The translations under genes were made by a program, and so were the position numbers. The notes beneath the pieces are model-generated. The model saw nothing but the letters and a program-made list of their open reading frames with translations. It did not search any database and had not been told where the DNA came from. DNA of 64,000 nt from Galeopsis tetrahit (lineage: Eukaryota > Streptophyta > Magnoliopsida > Lamiales > Lamiaceae), in the NCBI GenBank assembly GCA_963675135.1, contig OY776122.1, forward strand, positions 15,546,881-15,610,880, written 5' to 3'. Below are positions 46,027-57,821 of this stretch, piece by piece. The first letter of the stretch is position 1. Each line of letters begins with the position of its first letter.

Positions 46027-46897
46027 TGAAAGTGTGCTGGGTGTGTATGAATATGAAGTGTTTAAGTTTAAGTAGAATAATGTTGTACTAAATGTTGTGA
46101 CAATTGGTACAACACTGGCTCTAACAGAATATCAGAAATTATGACTAACACAGCGGAAGACTTGAAACACTAAAAACAAACGAGACACAATGGAAATAAT
46201 TTTTCACATAGATTTTATAAATAAAAATCTATGCTAGCCTTACGGCGAAAACCAATACTTATCTTCAAGTATAAATGTTGTGTGAAATGTTACAGCATTA
46301 ACATTCACAACAGAAACTACAAACGAGGCAGGTGCCTTGTTCTAAAAACGAACTAAGTGTATAATGTATACACTGTCGAAATGCCTAGTCTATCTAAAGA
46401 TTACACTCTCAATAGATAAGAAGACACACAGCCATACGGGTGGGATACTTCGTATGAACTAAAAGGTAGTTCTACTGGCCACAATTCCTAACAGGGATAT
46501 ACGCTCGGTCTAGGAAGTTGATCGAATAGAGTACACTGATTTGAGAAGCCTTCCATCGGTATTTATAGTAGTGGGGTGCTGATTCTAGAGGCTTCCACAT
46601 TGAGGTCCTATTTTTTAGGAAACTCAACTTCCACAACTTCCATGATCTTTCTAGATCCTTCTAGGCTGCTCCAGGTCGTTCCAAATGTATCTAGGCCGTT
46701 CTAGCATGTTCTCCAATGTTCTGGAATCTTCCAGGTTCCAGATCCTTGTAGAAGCTTCTAGATCCTGCCAGAAATGCGACAACATTTAGATCAACATTTA
46801 ATGTAGCATTTCAGAAAAGACTTAGAAAAAATCTCGGAAGGTCAAATTAAGATGTTGTTGATAATGTTAAGGCATTTAAGGATTAACAACATCTACA
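46027..46897 (-). repeat. 3' LTR of element D
   Basis: On the element strand it starts TGTAGATGTTGTTAATCC and ends CACACTTTCA. TATA box at 46560-46567. Confidence 0.95.
46560..46567 (-). promoter_or_regulatory. TATA box in the 3' LTR of D
   Basis: TATAAATA within CTACTATAAATACCG on the - strand. Confidence 0.7.
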
Positions 46898-46912
46898 ATC
46901 TCCCCCAATTTG
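46898..46912 (-). other. 3' polypurine tract of element D
   Basis: On the - strand AAATTGGGGGAGAT immediately before the LTR. Further GGGGGAG tracts lie near 47535, 47768, 48113 and 48527. Confidence 0.85.
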
Positions 46913-47543
46913 ACCTTTCGACTACAACACACCTGATGCACATATATTTCTATACATACTCAGTATTATGTACTTAGTTGAGGTTAACATCATTGCTAAG
47001 CACTAGTCAAGACAATACCTGTTGTAACCGTTCGATCAAATCAAATGAAGATCAGGGATTAATTTTACAATGATCCGTGCCATGAGATCAAGATAAATTT
47101 TATCCGAAATAGAACAAGTATAAACACTACACTTATTCACAACATAAGTAACTATACTAAGATAATAAGTTGAACTGGAAGAAATTCACTTAGAATCTAA
47201 GTATGACACTAACAAAAAATAAAAAAAATCAGAGCAAAAAAATATAATGTAAAACAACAAAAAACAGAAACTACACTACAACCTGCAATAGTAAACACAT
47301 GTCAATCTGCAAACAACTTAAGCAAAGCAGTAAACAAATATCAAGTGGAATCATTAAGCAAGTTGCAGAAATAAGTACCCTATCATCTAGGAATATAAGA
47401 ACAATTGTATCAGAATTTCAGAATTCAGACTTAAACATTAATTACAAAGGTAGAACTGATTAAATGGCTTATATTGCTGTGGAAACAGCTGCAGCATCAT
47501 CTTCCTGCACCATAGCCATTGTGGAAATCAGATCTCCCCCTGT
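46913..47543 (-). other. 3' untranslated stretch of element D
   Basis: No gene is seen between the downstream ORF stop (47544) and the polypurine tract. A purine tract ACAGGGGGAGATC (- strand) lies just after the stop. Confidence 0.5.
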
Positions 47544-49865
47544 CTAACAGCTTTCTCCAGGTAGATCACCATACAAGGTGTCCATCTCAGTAGTATCATC
47601 ATCATCTCCTTCATCAACAAAGTAAGTAGATGCAAGGTGTGCCACTACATCAGTAACAGCAGCATCTCCAGCAGCATCAGGTCCATCACCAACATCAGCA
47701 GCAGCTGGAACTCCATCATCATTAATCTCCTCAATGACCACATTGGAGTTGGATGGTGGTGGTACTCCCCCTGTTGTAGGTGAAAGTAGGTTGGTCCACC
47801 TGTTCTTCAGGAACTGAAGCTCATCTATTGTGTCCTGCAAGTGTTGGAGTTGGAGTTTGATGAATTCCTGTGAAAGATACACATTACCAGAAATGTTGAT
47901 ACGGATGTTCTCAACATTTGGGGTTGCATTTCTCTGTCTTTGTCTGGATGATTCAGGATAATCAGTAGTAGAGGGTCTGGTTGGTTCTGGTTGAGCAGAA
48001 GTAGAGGGTCTTTGCTGATGTTCAGTACCAGGAGCAAGCAAGGGCAGATCAATGACTCTATCTCCAGTAAGTAAGGCAGGAGCTATGGCCAACAGTGGAA
48101 CTCTCCCCCTCAACACATTAGTGTTCTTGGCAACAAAACCATGATGTCTCAAGTAGTTAGAAATCAGAACAGGATAGGGTAAATTGCCTTTCTCAGAAAC
48201 TCTCCCAGTAAATCTCATCATATGTTGGAATATTGTGAGACCCAAATTAAACTTCTTAAGCACAGAAATCCTATAAATCAAAACAGCTTGATCCTTAGTG
48301 ATCTTGGTAGTATTTGTGGTGGGAATCCAATTGTAAATGATGAGTTTGTATAGCACAGAGTGTAGGGAAGTGAGGTCTTTGGCTAGCATGTGTCTAGTCC
48401 ATTTAACTACCCTACCAGCAGTTATAGCAGAAATGACCACATCCATGTCAGGTTCTTCATCAACCTCAACATTGGGAATTTCTAAAAACTCATTTATCAA
48501 CTCAGGAGTAAAAGGTACATCCCTCCCCCTAAAATTAACAGTCCCATACCACTTAGAAGATCTCCTACCAGTGCTCTTTTTCAAACATGCATAGAATTCA
48601 TATGCCCAATTTGTCAAGAAAGATTCACCAAAATTTACAGCATGCATCAAATTCCTTTCCTCTAAGAAACTAACCATGCCTTTACTATCAAAATCAGGTA
48701 TATTGATCCTCTTCTCTATCAGCAGTTTTCTTTTAGAATAAATGGCCAATCTATTCTCTAGTGTATTAAGAGAATCAGAAATACCTCCCTCTTCAGAAGC
48801 AAGGTCATCTGAGCTTGGTGTTGAGCTTTTAGCAGAGCTCTGTTCAGGGCTGCTTGCTGCACTGGAAGAGCTATCTCCACTGCCACCATCTTCAGGTCCT
48901 GGTGCAGCTTCTTTTGCAGCAGCATTGTGCTCAGCATTTTTCCTAAGAGACTTCAGAATGTCTCTCAAGCACTTTTCAGAATCAGAATTGGACTCTGACT
49001 CAGCTGGTTCATCTTCAGTGATCATCTTTTCTTTGCCTTTTGGTTCAGCAACAGACTTTCCTTTCCCTTTCTTTTCAGCAACAACCTTCGTTTTGGATTT
49101 TTCAGCAACAACAGTCTTAGTTTTCTTTGGTTTCTCAGCAACAATGGGAGCTTCATCTTCAGAATCTGTGAACACTTGAATAGGTTCACCAGCATCAGCT
49201 CCAGCTTTCTTCTTCTTCCTCATGGATTCAGAATAATCCACACGAGTGAATACACGGTATGATCTTCTTCTTTGAACTGGACTCCTCTGTCTTTTTCCTT
49301 TCTGCGCATTCTTCTTGAAAGGAATGGGAGCAGATTCATCAGAAACAGAGAGTGAAGAGTTTGTACCGTCTTCAGAGATGTTTGCATCTTCCATTTCAAC
49401 ATCTTCAGGGTCGGAAGTAGCAGTTGCTTCTTCTTCAACAGAAGCTTCAACATTTTCAGTTTGCAGTTCGTGAACAGAGGGTGATTTAGGGCTTTTTGAA
49501 GCGGCAGCCATTTGGGCGGTTTGATCAGCCAAATAGCTTGAGATATCCACTGTGATATCTCCAAATGTCATCACGGGCAGATGACCAGTTGTTCGAAGAG
49601 AGTCAGACACTTCTTCGATAGCCTTGTTGAACTGTTCAACAGTTGCATCTTGAGGAATGTTGGTTGTTGGTGGAATGGTTTGAGGAGCAGTTTGAGGAAT
49701 GGGAGTGGTTGTTGATGGAGTTGCAGAGACATTCGAGTCAGCATTTGAAGCGGTAGAGTTTTGTGAAGCCATGGAAGCAAGAATTTCGAGAGGATTTGTG
49801 CGAGAGTGAGATGAGGTTTTCGAATCAGAGAGAGATTGTGAGGAATTCGAGTTTGTTCCAGCCAT
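47544..49865 (-). CDS. Element D downstream ORF (third ORF), intact, 773 aa
   Basis: A single open frame with ATG at 49865 in good context (AAATGGCTGG) and a TAA... stop region at 47544. Residues about 1-130 are Ser/Thr/Pro-rich and look disordered. About 180-320 is acidic and Lys-rich with basic clusters that could act as nuclear signals (KKNAQKGKRQR, RKKKKAG). About 385-605 looks folded, with FLTNWAYEFYACL, VNFRGRDVPFTPELINEFLEIP and a block ending LISNYLRHHGF. The C-terminus is acidic. The folded part resembles the 'putative plant transposon protein' domain that I recall as Pfam Transposase_32; this was not checked. I see no signal peptide or membrane helix, so an envelope role is unsupported. 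A TATA box lies about 150 bp upstream. Function unknown. Confidence 0.85.
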   Translation of the reverse strand: MAGTNSNSSQSLSDSKTSSHSRTNPLEILASMASQNSTASNADSNVSATPSTTTPIPQTAPQTIPPTTNIPQDATVEQFNKAIEEVSDSLRTTGHLPVMTFGDITVDISSYLADQTAQMAAASKSPKSPSVHELQTENVEASVEEEATATSDPEDVEMEDANISEDGTNSSLSVSDESAPIPFKKNAQKGKRQRSPVQRRRSYRVFTRVDYSESMRKKKKAGADAGEPIQVFTDSEDEAPIVAEKPKKTKTVVAEKSKTKVVAEKKGKGKSVAEPKGKEKMITEDEPAESESNSDSEKCLRDILKSLRKNAEHNAAAKEAAPGPEDGGSGDSSSSAASSPEQSSAKSSTPSSDDLASEEGGISDSLNTLENRLAIYSKRKLLIEKRINIPDFDSKGMVSFLEERNLMHAVNFGESFLTNWAYEFYACLKKSTGRRSSKWYGTVNFRGRDVPFTPELINEFLEIPNVEVDEEPDMDVVISAITAGRVVKWTRHMLAKDLTSLHSVLYKLIIYNWIPTTNTTKITKDQAVLIYRISVLKKFNLGLTIFQHMMRFTGRVSEKGNLPYPVLISNYLRHHGFVAKNTNVLRGRVPLLAIAPALLTGDRVIDLPLLAPGTEHQQRPSTSAQPEPTRPSTTDYPESSRQRQRNATPNVENIRINISGNVYLSQEFIKLQLQHLQDTIDELQFLKNRWTNLLSPTTGGVPPPSNSNVVIEEINDDGVPAAADVGDGPDAAGDAAVTDVVAHLASTYFVDEGDDDDTTEMDTLYGDLPGESC

Positions 49866-50010
49866 TTAAGTTAGGCGGTTGGAATTTCAAGGTAAGGATG
49901 GAAATTTGCACACACTTCTTTGAGATATACACAACCAAATAACAATTTTGCAATCTAGTACTCAACACAATCAGAAATCACAATTTAGCACATAAATGGC
50001 ATCTTATGTT

Positions 50011-50024
50011 CGATATTTATAGAG
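50011..50024 (-). promoter_or_regulatory. Internal TATA box upstream of the downstream ORF of D
   Basis: On the - strand CTCTATAAATATCG, about 150 bp before the ATG at 49865 and well after the pol stop at 50791. This suggests that the third ORF has its own promoter. Confidence 0.55.
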
Positions 50025-50790
50025 AGAGTAATGTAGTTGGAGGTTAAGAAAAATAAAACAGAAGAATTAATCTAGAATTTTCGAAAGTGCTCCACATTAT
50101 TAGCCACAACCTAGATCATGGTTAATTAGTGGGAAAAATCAATTAATTAAATTAATTAAATTAATTAGATAATTAGGAAGATTCCAGAATTAATTTCGCA
50201 TAATCTGAAAAAAAAGATAAGGGTCAGTAATTAATTAAATAAATAAACTGAATCTCAATAAATAATTAAATAATTACACAGATAAAAATAAATTTGAATC
50301 AGGCAATGTTGTGCTCAAAACTGTTACAAACACCTCAACACGGTTTTTACATGAATTTGCTTCATTTGTGTTGCACCATAATTTTTTTTTTGTGTTATAG
50401 CATCTAATTTGTATTGATCCATTGTTCCTGTAGAGTACATCGTAGTAGCGAACTCCGTGCCCCATACTTACTTAATGGATTACAAATATGTTGATGTTTT
50501 TACCAAATGTCACCTTTTGAAAAGAAGGCATCGTAGTAGTGAACTCCGTGCTCCATAGTTACTCAGTGATTTGGTACATCTTTTAGTATGCTAATAACAT
50601 TCTCATTTTTATGCATTTGAGAGGTGTAAGACATGTTTATTTTTGCACTCCAATGTTCTTAGATTCGTAGATATTTTACAAAGGAATTATTTAACTAAGT
50701 AAGAAATAAATTCAACTTATAAAATTTATACAACCCATGATGTTGTCCCAAATGCTGCCGCATTTGTGACAACATCCATCCGAATTTTTT
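50025..50790 (-). other. Spacer between pol and downstream ORF, element D
   Basis: AT-rich, no gene. Two near-copies of CATCGTAGTAG-GAACTCCGTGC (about 50438 and 50530) form a short direct repeat. It would contain any promoter for the downstream ORF. Confidence 0.5.
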
Positions 50791-53700
50791 TCAGATAGTG
50801 CTCATGCCAAGAGATTTTCTCAAGATAGAGAATCTCTCATGGTCTAAGGCTTTAGTAAAGATATCAGCATTCTGTTTTTCAGTAGGTACATACTCCAACT
50901 TAACAATATTCTTCTCTACTAAATCTCTCATAAAATGGTGTCTAATGCTAATGTGTTTTGTGAGTGAGTGTTGTACAGGATTTTTAGAAATTTTAATGGC
51001 ACTAGTATTATCACAAAAGATAGTAAGTATACCATTCTCCATACCATAGTCATGGAACATCTTGCTCAGCCACAAGAGTTGTGTGCAGCAGCTTCCAGCA
51101 GCAATATACTCAGATTCTGCAGTGGATTGTGAAACACAATTCTGTTTCTTGCTGTGCCATGATACAAGATTGTTTCCCATGTAGAAACATCCTCCACTCG
51201 TACTCTTTCTATCATCTATGTCTCCAGCCCAATCAGCATCACTATAACCAATTAAAATGTTGTTGGTGTCCTTAGTATACCAGATTCCAAGGTCACTTGT
51301 ACCTGCAACATACTTGATAATCCTTTTCACAGCATTCAGGTGAGATTCCTTTGGATTAGCTTGGTACCTAGCACAAACACACACACTGTACATAATATCT
51401 GGTCTACTAGAGGTTAAATACAGTAAACTACCTATCATGGATCTGTAAAGTGTTGGATCAACATCTGTTCCAGCACTGTCTTTGCAAAGTTTCAAAGAAG
51501 ATCCCATAGGAGTTTTCATTGGTTTTGAATTCTCAAGACCAAATCTTTTAACCAAGTTCTTAGCATACTTGCTTTGGGAAAAGAAAATACCATCTCTGCA
51601 CTGTTTGATTTGAAGACCTAGAAAATAGTTCAAGTCTCCAACCATACTCATTTCAAATGTTGCAGTCATTGCCTCAACAAATTTACTCAACATTTTATCA
51701 CAAGTAGAACCAAACACAATGTCATCAACATATATTTGAGCAATTAGTATATCATTTTCAGTGTGCTTAATGAACAAAGTTCTATCAGCTTCTCCTCTAA
51801 TAAATCCATATTCCAAAAGAAAGTCAGTAAGCCTACCATACCATGCTCTAGGAGCTTGTTTAAGACCATACAATGCTTTCTTAAGTTTATATACATGATC
51901 AGGATATAGTGGATCTTCAAATCCTATAGGTTGTTCAACATATGCTTCTTCATTTAATATGCCATTTAGAAATGCAGCCTTTACATCCATTTGATGAAGT
52001 TTAATATCAATAAAACATGCAATAGCTAGCAGTAATCTAATAGATTCTATCCTAGCAACAGGTGCAAAAGTTTCATCAAAATCAACTCCTTCAACTTGGG
52101 TGTAACCTTGTGCTACTAACCTAGCCTTGTTCCTAACAATATTACCAGATTCATCAGTTTTATTCTTGAATATTCACTTTGTTCCAATGACATTAGTATG
52201 ACTAGGTCTAGGAACAAGTGTCCACACTTCATTTCTTTCAAACTGACCAAGTTCTTCATGCATAGCATTAATCCAGTTTTCATCAGTTAAGGCTTCTTTA
52301 GCACTCTTAGGTTCAATTTCAGATAAATAGCATTCAGCATTTACAACCTTACACATAGAAGACATGCATATTGTTCTTACCACATCTACCTTGTTTGATC
52401 TTACTTTTCCTCTTGTTTGCACTCCAACTGTAGCATCGCCTATGATCTGGTCAGAAGGATGACTTTTGCCTATTCTTGAAGAAGGATTTGTTTTGGGGAT
52501 GTACTGATCATTTTGTGAATTTACAGCTGACTGTTCTGTAGATGTTGACCCAGATATGTTAACATTTGGTGCAACATTTTCAGACTTCAGTGTATTCTCA
52601 GAAGTGTCAGTAACCTGTGATACATCTTCTTCATCCTTGTCATCTGTAAGACCTTTATCATCATCAAACACAACGTTAACAGATTCTTGAACAGTGTTAG
52701 TTCTAAGGTTATAAACTCTATAAGCTTTACTATTTCTAGAATAGCCTAAAAAGAAACCTTTATCACTTTTAGAATCAAACTTATGAAGTTGATCCCTATC
52801 ATTCAAAATATAACACACACAACCAAATACATGAAAATATTTCACACTTGGTTTTCTGTTGTTCAAAATCTCATATGGTGTTTGACTTGTGCCAAAACGA
52901 ATAAAAACCCTATTAATAACATGACATGCAGTATTCAATGCTTCTCCCCAAAATTTCTTAGCAAGACATTTGGATGTTAGCATAACTCTAGCCATTTCTT
53001 GTAAAGTTCTATTCTTTCTTTCAACAATTCCATTTTGTTGTGGAGTTTTAGGAGATGAATACTCTTGCAAGATACCCTTTTTGTCACAAAAATCATTAAA
53101 CATGTTGTTTTCAAATTCCCTACCATGATCAGTTCTAATACGGCCAACTTTCAAGTTAAACACATTTTTGAACCTTTTATAAAGAATTTTAAATGCAGCA
53201 AATGCTTCAGATTTGTCTCTTAAAGACTCTACCCAGGTATATCTAGAAAAATCATCTACCACAACTAAGGAATACCTCTTTCCTCCAATGCTTTCAGTTT
53301 CCATAGGACCCATCAAGTCCATGTGCAGTAATTCAAAACATCGATGTGTAGTACAATGTGACAGCATTTTGTGCGACATTCTTACCTGCTTACCTTTTTG
53401 GCATGGTCCACATACAGTGTTGTTGTGAAGATTTAGTTTTGGAATTCCTTTTACTGCGTCTGCTTTGATTAGTCTATTCATTGCTCTGTAATTTGCATGA
53501 CCCAATCTTTGATGCCATAAGACATTTTCATCATATTTTGACAAGTTACACATATTTGTTCCAATAAGATAGCAATTATCAGCTGACCTAGTACCAGTCA
53601 TAACACAAACTTCATCTTTATTAAGAACATAACATGAATCTTTATCAAATTTCACATGCAAATTATCATCACAAAGTTGACTAATGCTAATCAGATTTGC

Positions 53701-55743
53701 AAGTAAGCCATCAACATGTAAGACATTTTTAAGCTTAGGAAAACCTTTAACATTCAAAGTTCCTTTACCAAGAATCTTTCCTTTAGAACCTCCACCATAT
53801 GTAACATTACCACTATTCAAGGTCACATAATCAGATAAGAAATCAGTACGACATGTCATATGTCTAGAACAACCACTATCAAAGTACCATGAGTCAGGTA
53901 GACATGCTTTTAAAGAGGTATGAGCAACATTACAGGTAGCTTTTGGTTTCCATGCAGATTTCAAAAACTGTTTACCAGAATGTGACAGTTTTTTATGCAG
54001 CATTTTCAAAGTTTTCTGTTCTTCAAACAATTTTACACAGTAAGGACGAATATGACCAACTTTAGAACAGTAATGACAGATATACTTCCTTTTAACCTTG
54101 TGAGGATTTGATTGTGCAGATGTTGCATCAGATGTGACAACATTTGCCTTCACAAATTTCACAGGTTTTCTAAATTTCTCAGAAATAGAAGCAGTAGTAC
54201 CATCATAACCTAAACCATGATTATTAGACTTACCAGTAGCTATAGCATTATTTACCTCAGAAGCACTCTTGGAATATTTCTTGAAACATAAGGTGGAATT
54301 TATCAATTTCTCCTTTAAGTTACAGATTTCCAGATCTCTTTTGGTAAGAATAACCTCTAGCTTGGTGATTGTGTCTTTCAGATCCTCATTCTCTTTATTC
54401 AAGGAATTAAGAGTGAGTTTCTGATTGTTCCAATCATCTAACAACTTTTGGTGTTCCTTGTCATCAGTCCTTTTTCCTGCATCATCAACTAAACCATTAA
54501 AACAGTTCAAATCTGGGTGACTCTGTTCTGATGTTGCTGTAGATGTTGAGACATCAGGTACAACATCAGAATCTGTTTCATCCAGATCATCATCTGAGGA
54601 ATCATTATAATCAATTCTGGTAAAATTAGAATATTCATTCTGATTTAATTCATCAAGATCATCATCATCAGATTCATCACTCAAGGTAGCACTAAAGTTC
54701 AGCTTTTGCTTAAGTCTAGTGTTGGCACATTCATTTGCATAATGGCCATAACCAGAACAAGCATTGCATTGAACTGATTTTCGAAATTCAGGATCATACC
54801 TTGGTTTACCTTCACTCTTTGACAGTCTTGGTGTAAATTGACCTTTCCTCCTTTCTGGTTGAGGTGTTGATGTGTTGATTTGAATCTTAGGTTGAATATT
54901 TCTAGATTTGTTCACAGATTTCTTAAGAAACTTATTAAAGTGCTTAGTGAGCAAGGCAATGTTGTTAGGATTGTTGAGACATTCATCAAGCAATTCTTCA
55001 TCAGAATCAACTTCAGTAATGATAGGTTGAGACTCAGAAATGTTTGATGTTTCTCCTTTAAAAACTACAACTTTCTTATCAGCATCATTTTCATCAACTT
55101 GATTAGTGTTAATTTCATATGTTCTAAGAATACTCACTAACTCATTTTGACTTAATGTATCTGTATTTTTTGCCTCTTCAATAGCACAAATTTTAGCATC
55201 AAATCTTTTAGAAACAGATCTTAATATCTTATGAACTACTCTAACATTAGAAATAGGGTCACCAAGAGAATGTGATTCATTGATAATCTCACTTAACCTT
55301 TCATTGTAGGCTGTAATTGTTTCATCTTCCTTCATTCGGAGATTCTCAAATTTTGTTCCCAGCATTCGAAGCTTAGTCCTTCGAACACTTTCCGAACCTT
55401 CACAATGCTCTTGCAACCTGTCCCATGCATCTTTAGAAGTAGAACAGTTAGATATAATTTTAAACATTGAAACATCAACAGAAGTAAAAATTGCATTTAA
55501 AGCTTTAGAATTGTAGCTTGCTGTTGTTATTTCATCAGCCGTCCAGTCAACTTCTCTCTTGAGTTGTATTTCACCATCTGCGTCTGCTGGTCTTTTTGGA
55601 GCTTCCCAACCTGTAAGTACAGTCCTCCAAGCACGTTCATCAACTGACTTGATGTACATACGCATCTTAGGCTTCCAATAAGCGTAATTCGATCCATCTA
55701 ATACGGGTGGCCTAAGTGCTGTGGATATGTGATGTGTTTCCAT
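50791..55743 (-). pseudogene. Element D gag-pol, one nonsense codon
   Basis: 1,651 codons in one frame from ATG 55743 (METHHISTAL) to 50791, with a single TGA at 52174-52176 that replaces the Trp of the GTKW motif at the start of reverse transcriptase. In order: copia gag (YWKPKMRMYIKS, CEGSESVRRTKLRML), two zinc knuckles (CNACSGYGHYANEC and CHYCSKVGHIRPYC), protease (WYFDSGCSRHMT), pre-integrase (WHQRLGHANYRA), integrase (HMDLMGPM, RTDHGREFENN, TPQQNGIVERKNRT), RT with YVDD at 51721-51732, and RNase H (YSDADWAGD, STAESEYIAAGS, FCDNTSAI). Everything needed to copy and insert the element is present apart from the stop. Unlike element B, gag and pol are in one frame and gag has two knuckles. 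A TGG to TGA change is a single G to A transition, probably recent. Confidence 0.93.
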
Positions 55744-55803
55744 TGCTAACCTACACTAAAAACACACTTGACCAAAGATCTAACCTAGTGTCGTCAGGTA
55801 TCA

Positions 55804-55815
55804 GCTCTGATACCA
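55804..55815 (-). other. Primer binding site of element D
   Basis: TGGTATCAGAGC on the - strand, two bases after the LTR; initiator Met tRNA primer. Confidence 0.93.
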
Positions 55816-55817
55816 AC

Positions 55818-56688
55818 TGAAAGTGTGCTGGGTGTGTATGAATATGAAGTGTTTAAGTTTAAGTAGAATAATGTTGTACTAAATGTTGTGACAATTGGTA
55901 CAACACTGGCTCTAACAGAATATCAGAAATTATGACTAACACAGCGGAAGACTTGAAACACTAAAAACAAACGAGACACAATGGAAATAATTTTTCACAT
56001 AGATTTTATAAATAAAAATCTATGCTAGCCTTACGGCGAAAACCAATACTTATCTTCAAGTATAAATGTTGTGTGAAATGTTACAGCATTAACATTCACA
56101 ACAGAAACTACAAACGAGGCAGGTGCCTTGTTCTAAAAACGAACTAAGTGTATAATGTATACACTGTCGAAATGCCTAGTCTATCTAAAGATTACACTCT
56201 CAATAGATAAGAAGACACACAGCCATACGGGTGGGATACTTCGTATGAACTAAAAGGTAGTTCTACTGGCCACAATTCCTAACAGGGATATACGCTCGGT
56301 CTAGGAAGTTGATCGAATAGAGTACACTGATTTGAGAAGCCTTCCATCGGTATTTATAGTAGTGGGGTGCTGATTCTAGAGGCTTCCACATTGAGGTCCT
56401 ATTTTTTAGGAAACTCAACTTCCACAACTTCCATGATCTTTCTAGATCCTTCTAGGCTGCTCCAGGTCGTTCCAAATGTATCTAGGCCGTTCTAGCATGT
56501 TCTCCAATGTTTTGGAATCTTCCAGGTTCCAGATCCTTGTAGAAGCTTCTAGATCCTGCCAGAAATGCGACAACATTTAGATCAACATTTAATGTAGCAT
56601 TTCAGAAAAGACTTAGAAAAAATCTCGGAAGGTCAAATTAAGATGTTGTTGATAATGTTAAGGCATTTAAGGATTAACAACATCTACA
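55818..56688 (-). repeat. 5' LTR of element D
   Basis: 871 bp; same as 46027-46897 apart from T at 56512. TATA box at 56351-56358. Confidence 0.95.
56351..56358 (-). promoter_or_regulatory. TATA box of the 5' LTR of D
   Basis: TATAAATA on the - strand; probable promoter of the full-length RNA. Confidence 0.75.
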
Positions 56689-56693
56689 GAAGT
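56689..56693. repeat. Target-site duplication of element D, right
   Basis: GAAGT, identical to 46022-46026. Confidence 0.93.
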
Positions 56694-57058
56694 TAAACGG
56701 GAGGATAAAGCAAATATCAATAAGAAAAATAAACACTAAATAAATAACTAAAACTAACTCTCAAATATGAAAGTGCAAGTGGAAGAATTGTTTCGGGTGT
56801 CTTCCTTATGTGGGATCACTAATGAATTAACGAACTAATCACAATAATTTCACCTAATGTCTTGAATTATGCTAAAGGCTATCACATGTATGTGTAGACC
56901 AATCTCTCGTGAGGCTCAGGTGAACACGTGCACTAATTAGCAATTATGGGATCTAATTAGTACCATAAGCTACTAGGATAGTGACTCGTAAACACTTTCA
57001 ACACGGTTACTAATGTTTACGACTCACCCTCTCACTAATCTCTTAGACGACCACTAAT
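56694..57058. other. Unassigned sequence left of the CACTA element
   Basis: No coding potential. It continues beyond the CACTA element at 59580, so the two flanks were once contiguous; the last three bases, AAT (57056-57058), are the CACTA target duplication. Confidence 0.5.
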
Positions 57059-57089
57059 CACCACAAAAAATTGCCAAAATGGCGAGGGG

Positions 57090-57325
57090 GAAGGCAACGG
57101 ATTCCCCCTCACTAATCAAGAAGGCGACGGCAAAGGCAACGGCACTCCGCCGTTGCCAATATGGTCGTTGCTATTTTATAGGCAACGGATTTAGGAAAAA
57201 CCGTTGCCTTTTGGCAACGGCAGGTGGCCGTCGCCTTTTGGCAAGGGCGTGGAGGCCGTTGCCTTTTCGCAACGGGGCCCAGCCGTCGCCTTTTCGCAAC
57301 GGGGCCCAGCCGTTGCCAAGGCCGT
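57090..57325. repeat. Left subterminal GGCAACGG cluster
   Basis: About twelve copies of GGCRACGG or CCGTYGCC in both orientations, able to form many hairpins. Short ORFs here are artefacts of the repeat. Confidence 0.85.
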
Positions 57326-57339
57326 CGCCTTTTTGTTAC

Positions 57340-57420
57340 CTTTAAAAAAATGAGAACCTGGGTTTCGAACACAGGTCTCTAAGGCAACCAACACACCCCC
57401 CACCACTAGGCCACCAATAT
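57340..57420 (-). other. tRNA-like pol III promoter remnant
   Basis: On the - strand an A-box-like TGGCCTAGTGG (57403-57413) is followed 43 bases later by a B-box-like GTTCGAAACCC (57360-57370), then a T7 run (57344-57350). Spacing and order fit a tRNA gene or SINE head, and the B-box lies in a T-arm-like hairpin (ACCTG...CAGGT). No full acceptor stem can be formed, so it is not an intact tRNA. Confidence 0.4.
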
Positions 57421-57459
57421 TCGCGACACCCCCCACCACTAGGCCACCAATATTCGCGA
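57394..57459. repeat. 33-bp tandem duplication
   Basis: Two adjacent copies (57394-57426, 57427-57459), each containing CCACTAGGCCACCAATATTC; this doubles the A-box-like motif. Confidence 0.85.
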
Positions 57460-57821
57460 TTTTTCGCTCCAGCTGGGTTTCGAACACGGGACCTCTCGGT
57501 CCTGTAGAGTTTTGGGCGCCCCTGTGTGTCGTTTAGGCTAGGAGCTTTAGTTGTCATATTGTGAACACAATTAATATATATTCAATTTAATTTTAGTTTC
57601 AATTCTTTATTTTTTTTTTTTTGAAAACATTTCAATTCTTTATTTCAATCCATTTTAAGTTTAATTGTTGCTTATTAAATTTAAATTGTCAAAGCATATC
57701 ATAATTATTTCTAAATGAGAATTAACTAAATTATAATGTTTTTCAAATTAAATAATTTAAATACGGTATCATTAATTAATTTACACTATTTAAATTTATT
57801 CTAATCTTCAATTCACAACAT

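Larger units (their letters stand above)
46027..56688 (-). mobile_element. Element D: young full-length Sirevirus
   Basis: 10,662 bp with two 871-bp LTRs, a Met tRNA primer site, gag-pol, a downstream ORF and a polypurine tract on the - strand, flanked by GAAGT. I found one LTR mismatch (46721 C versus 56512 T), so the insertion is recent. Gag-pol carries one nonsense codon; the downstream ORF is intact. Of the elements here it is the best candidate for a recently active copy. Confidence 0.96.

Noticed and set aside
48742..49179. 145-codon open frame on the + strand
   Set aside because: Antisense to the intact downstream ORF of element D; no domain.
57079..57557. Overlapping Arg/Pro-rich open frames in the CACTA element
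   Set aside because: Produced by the GGCAACGG repeats and the 33-bp duplication, not by a gene.
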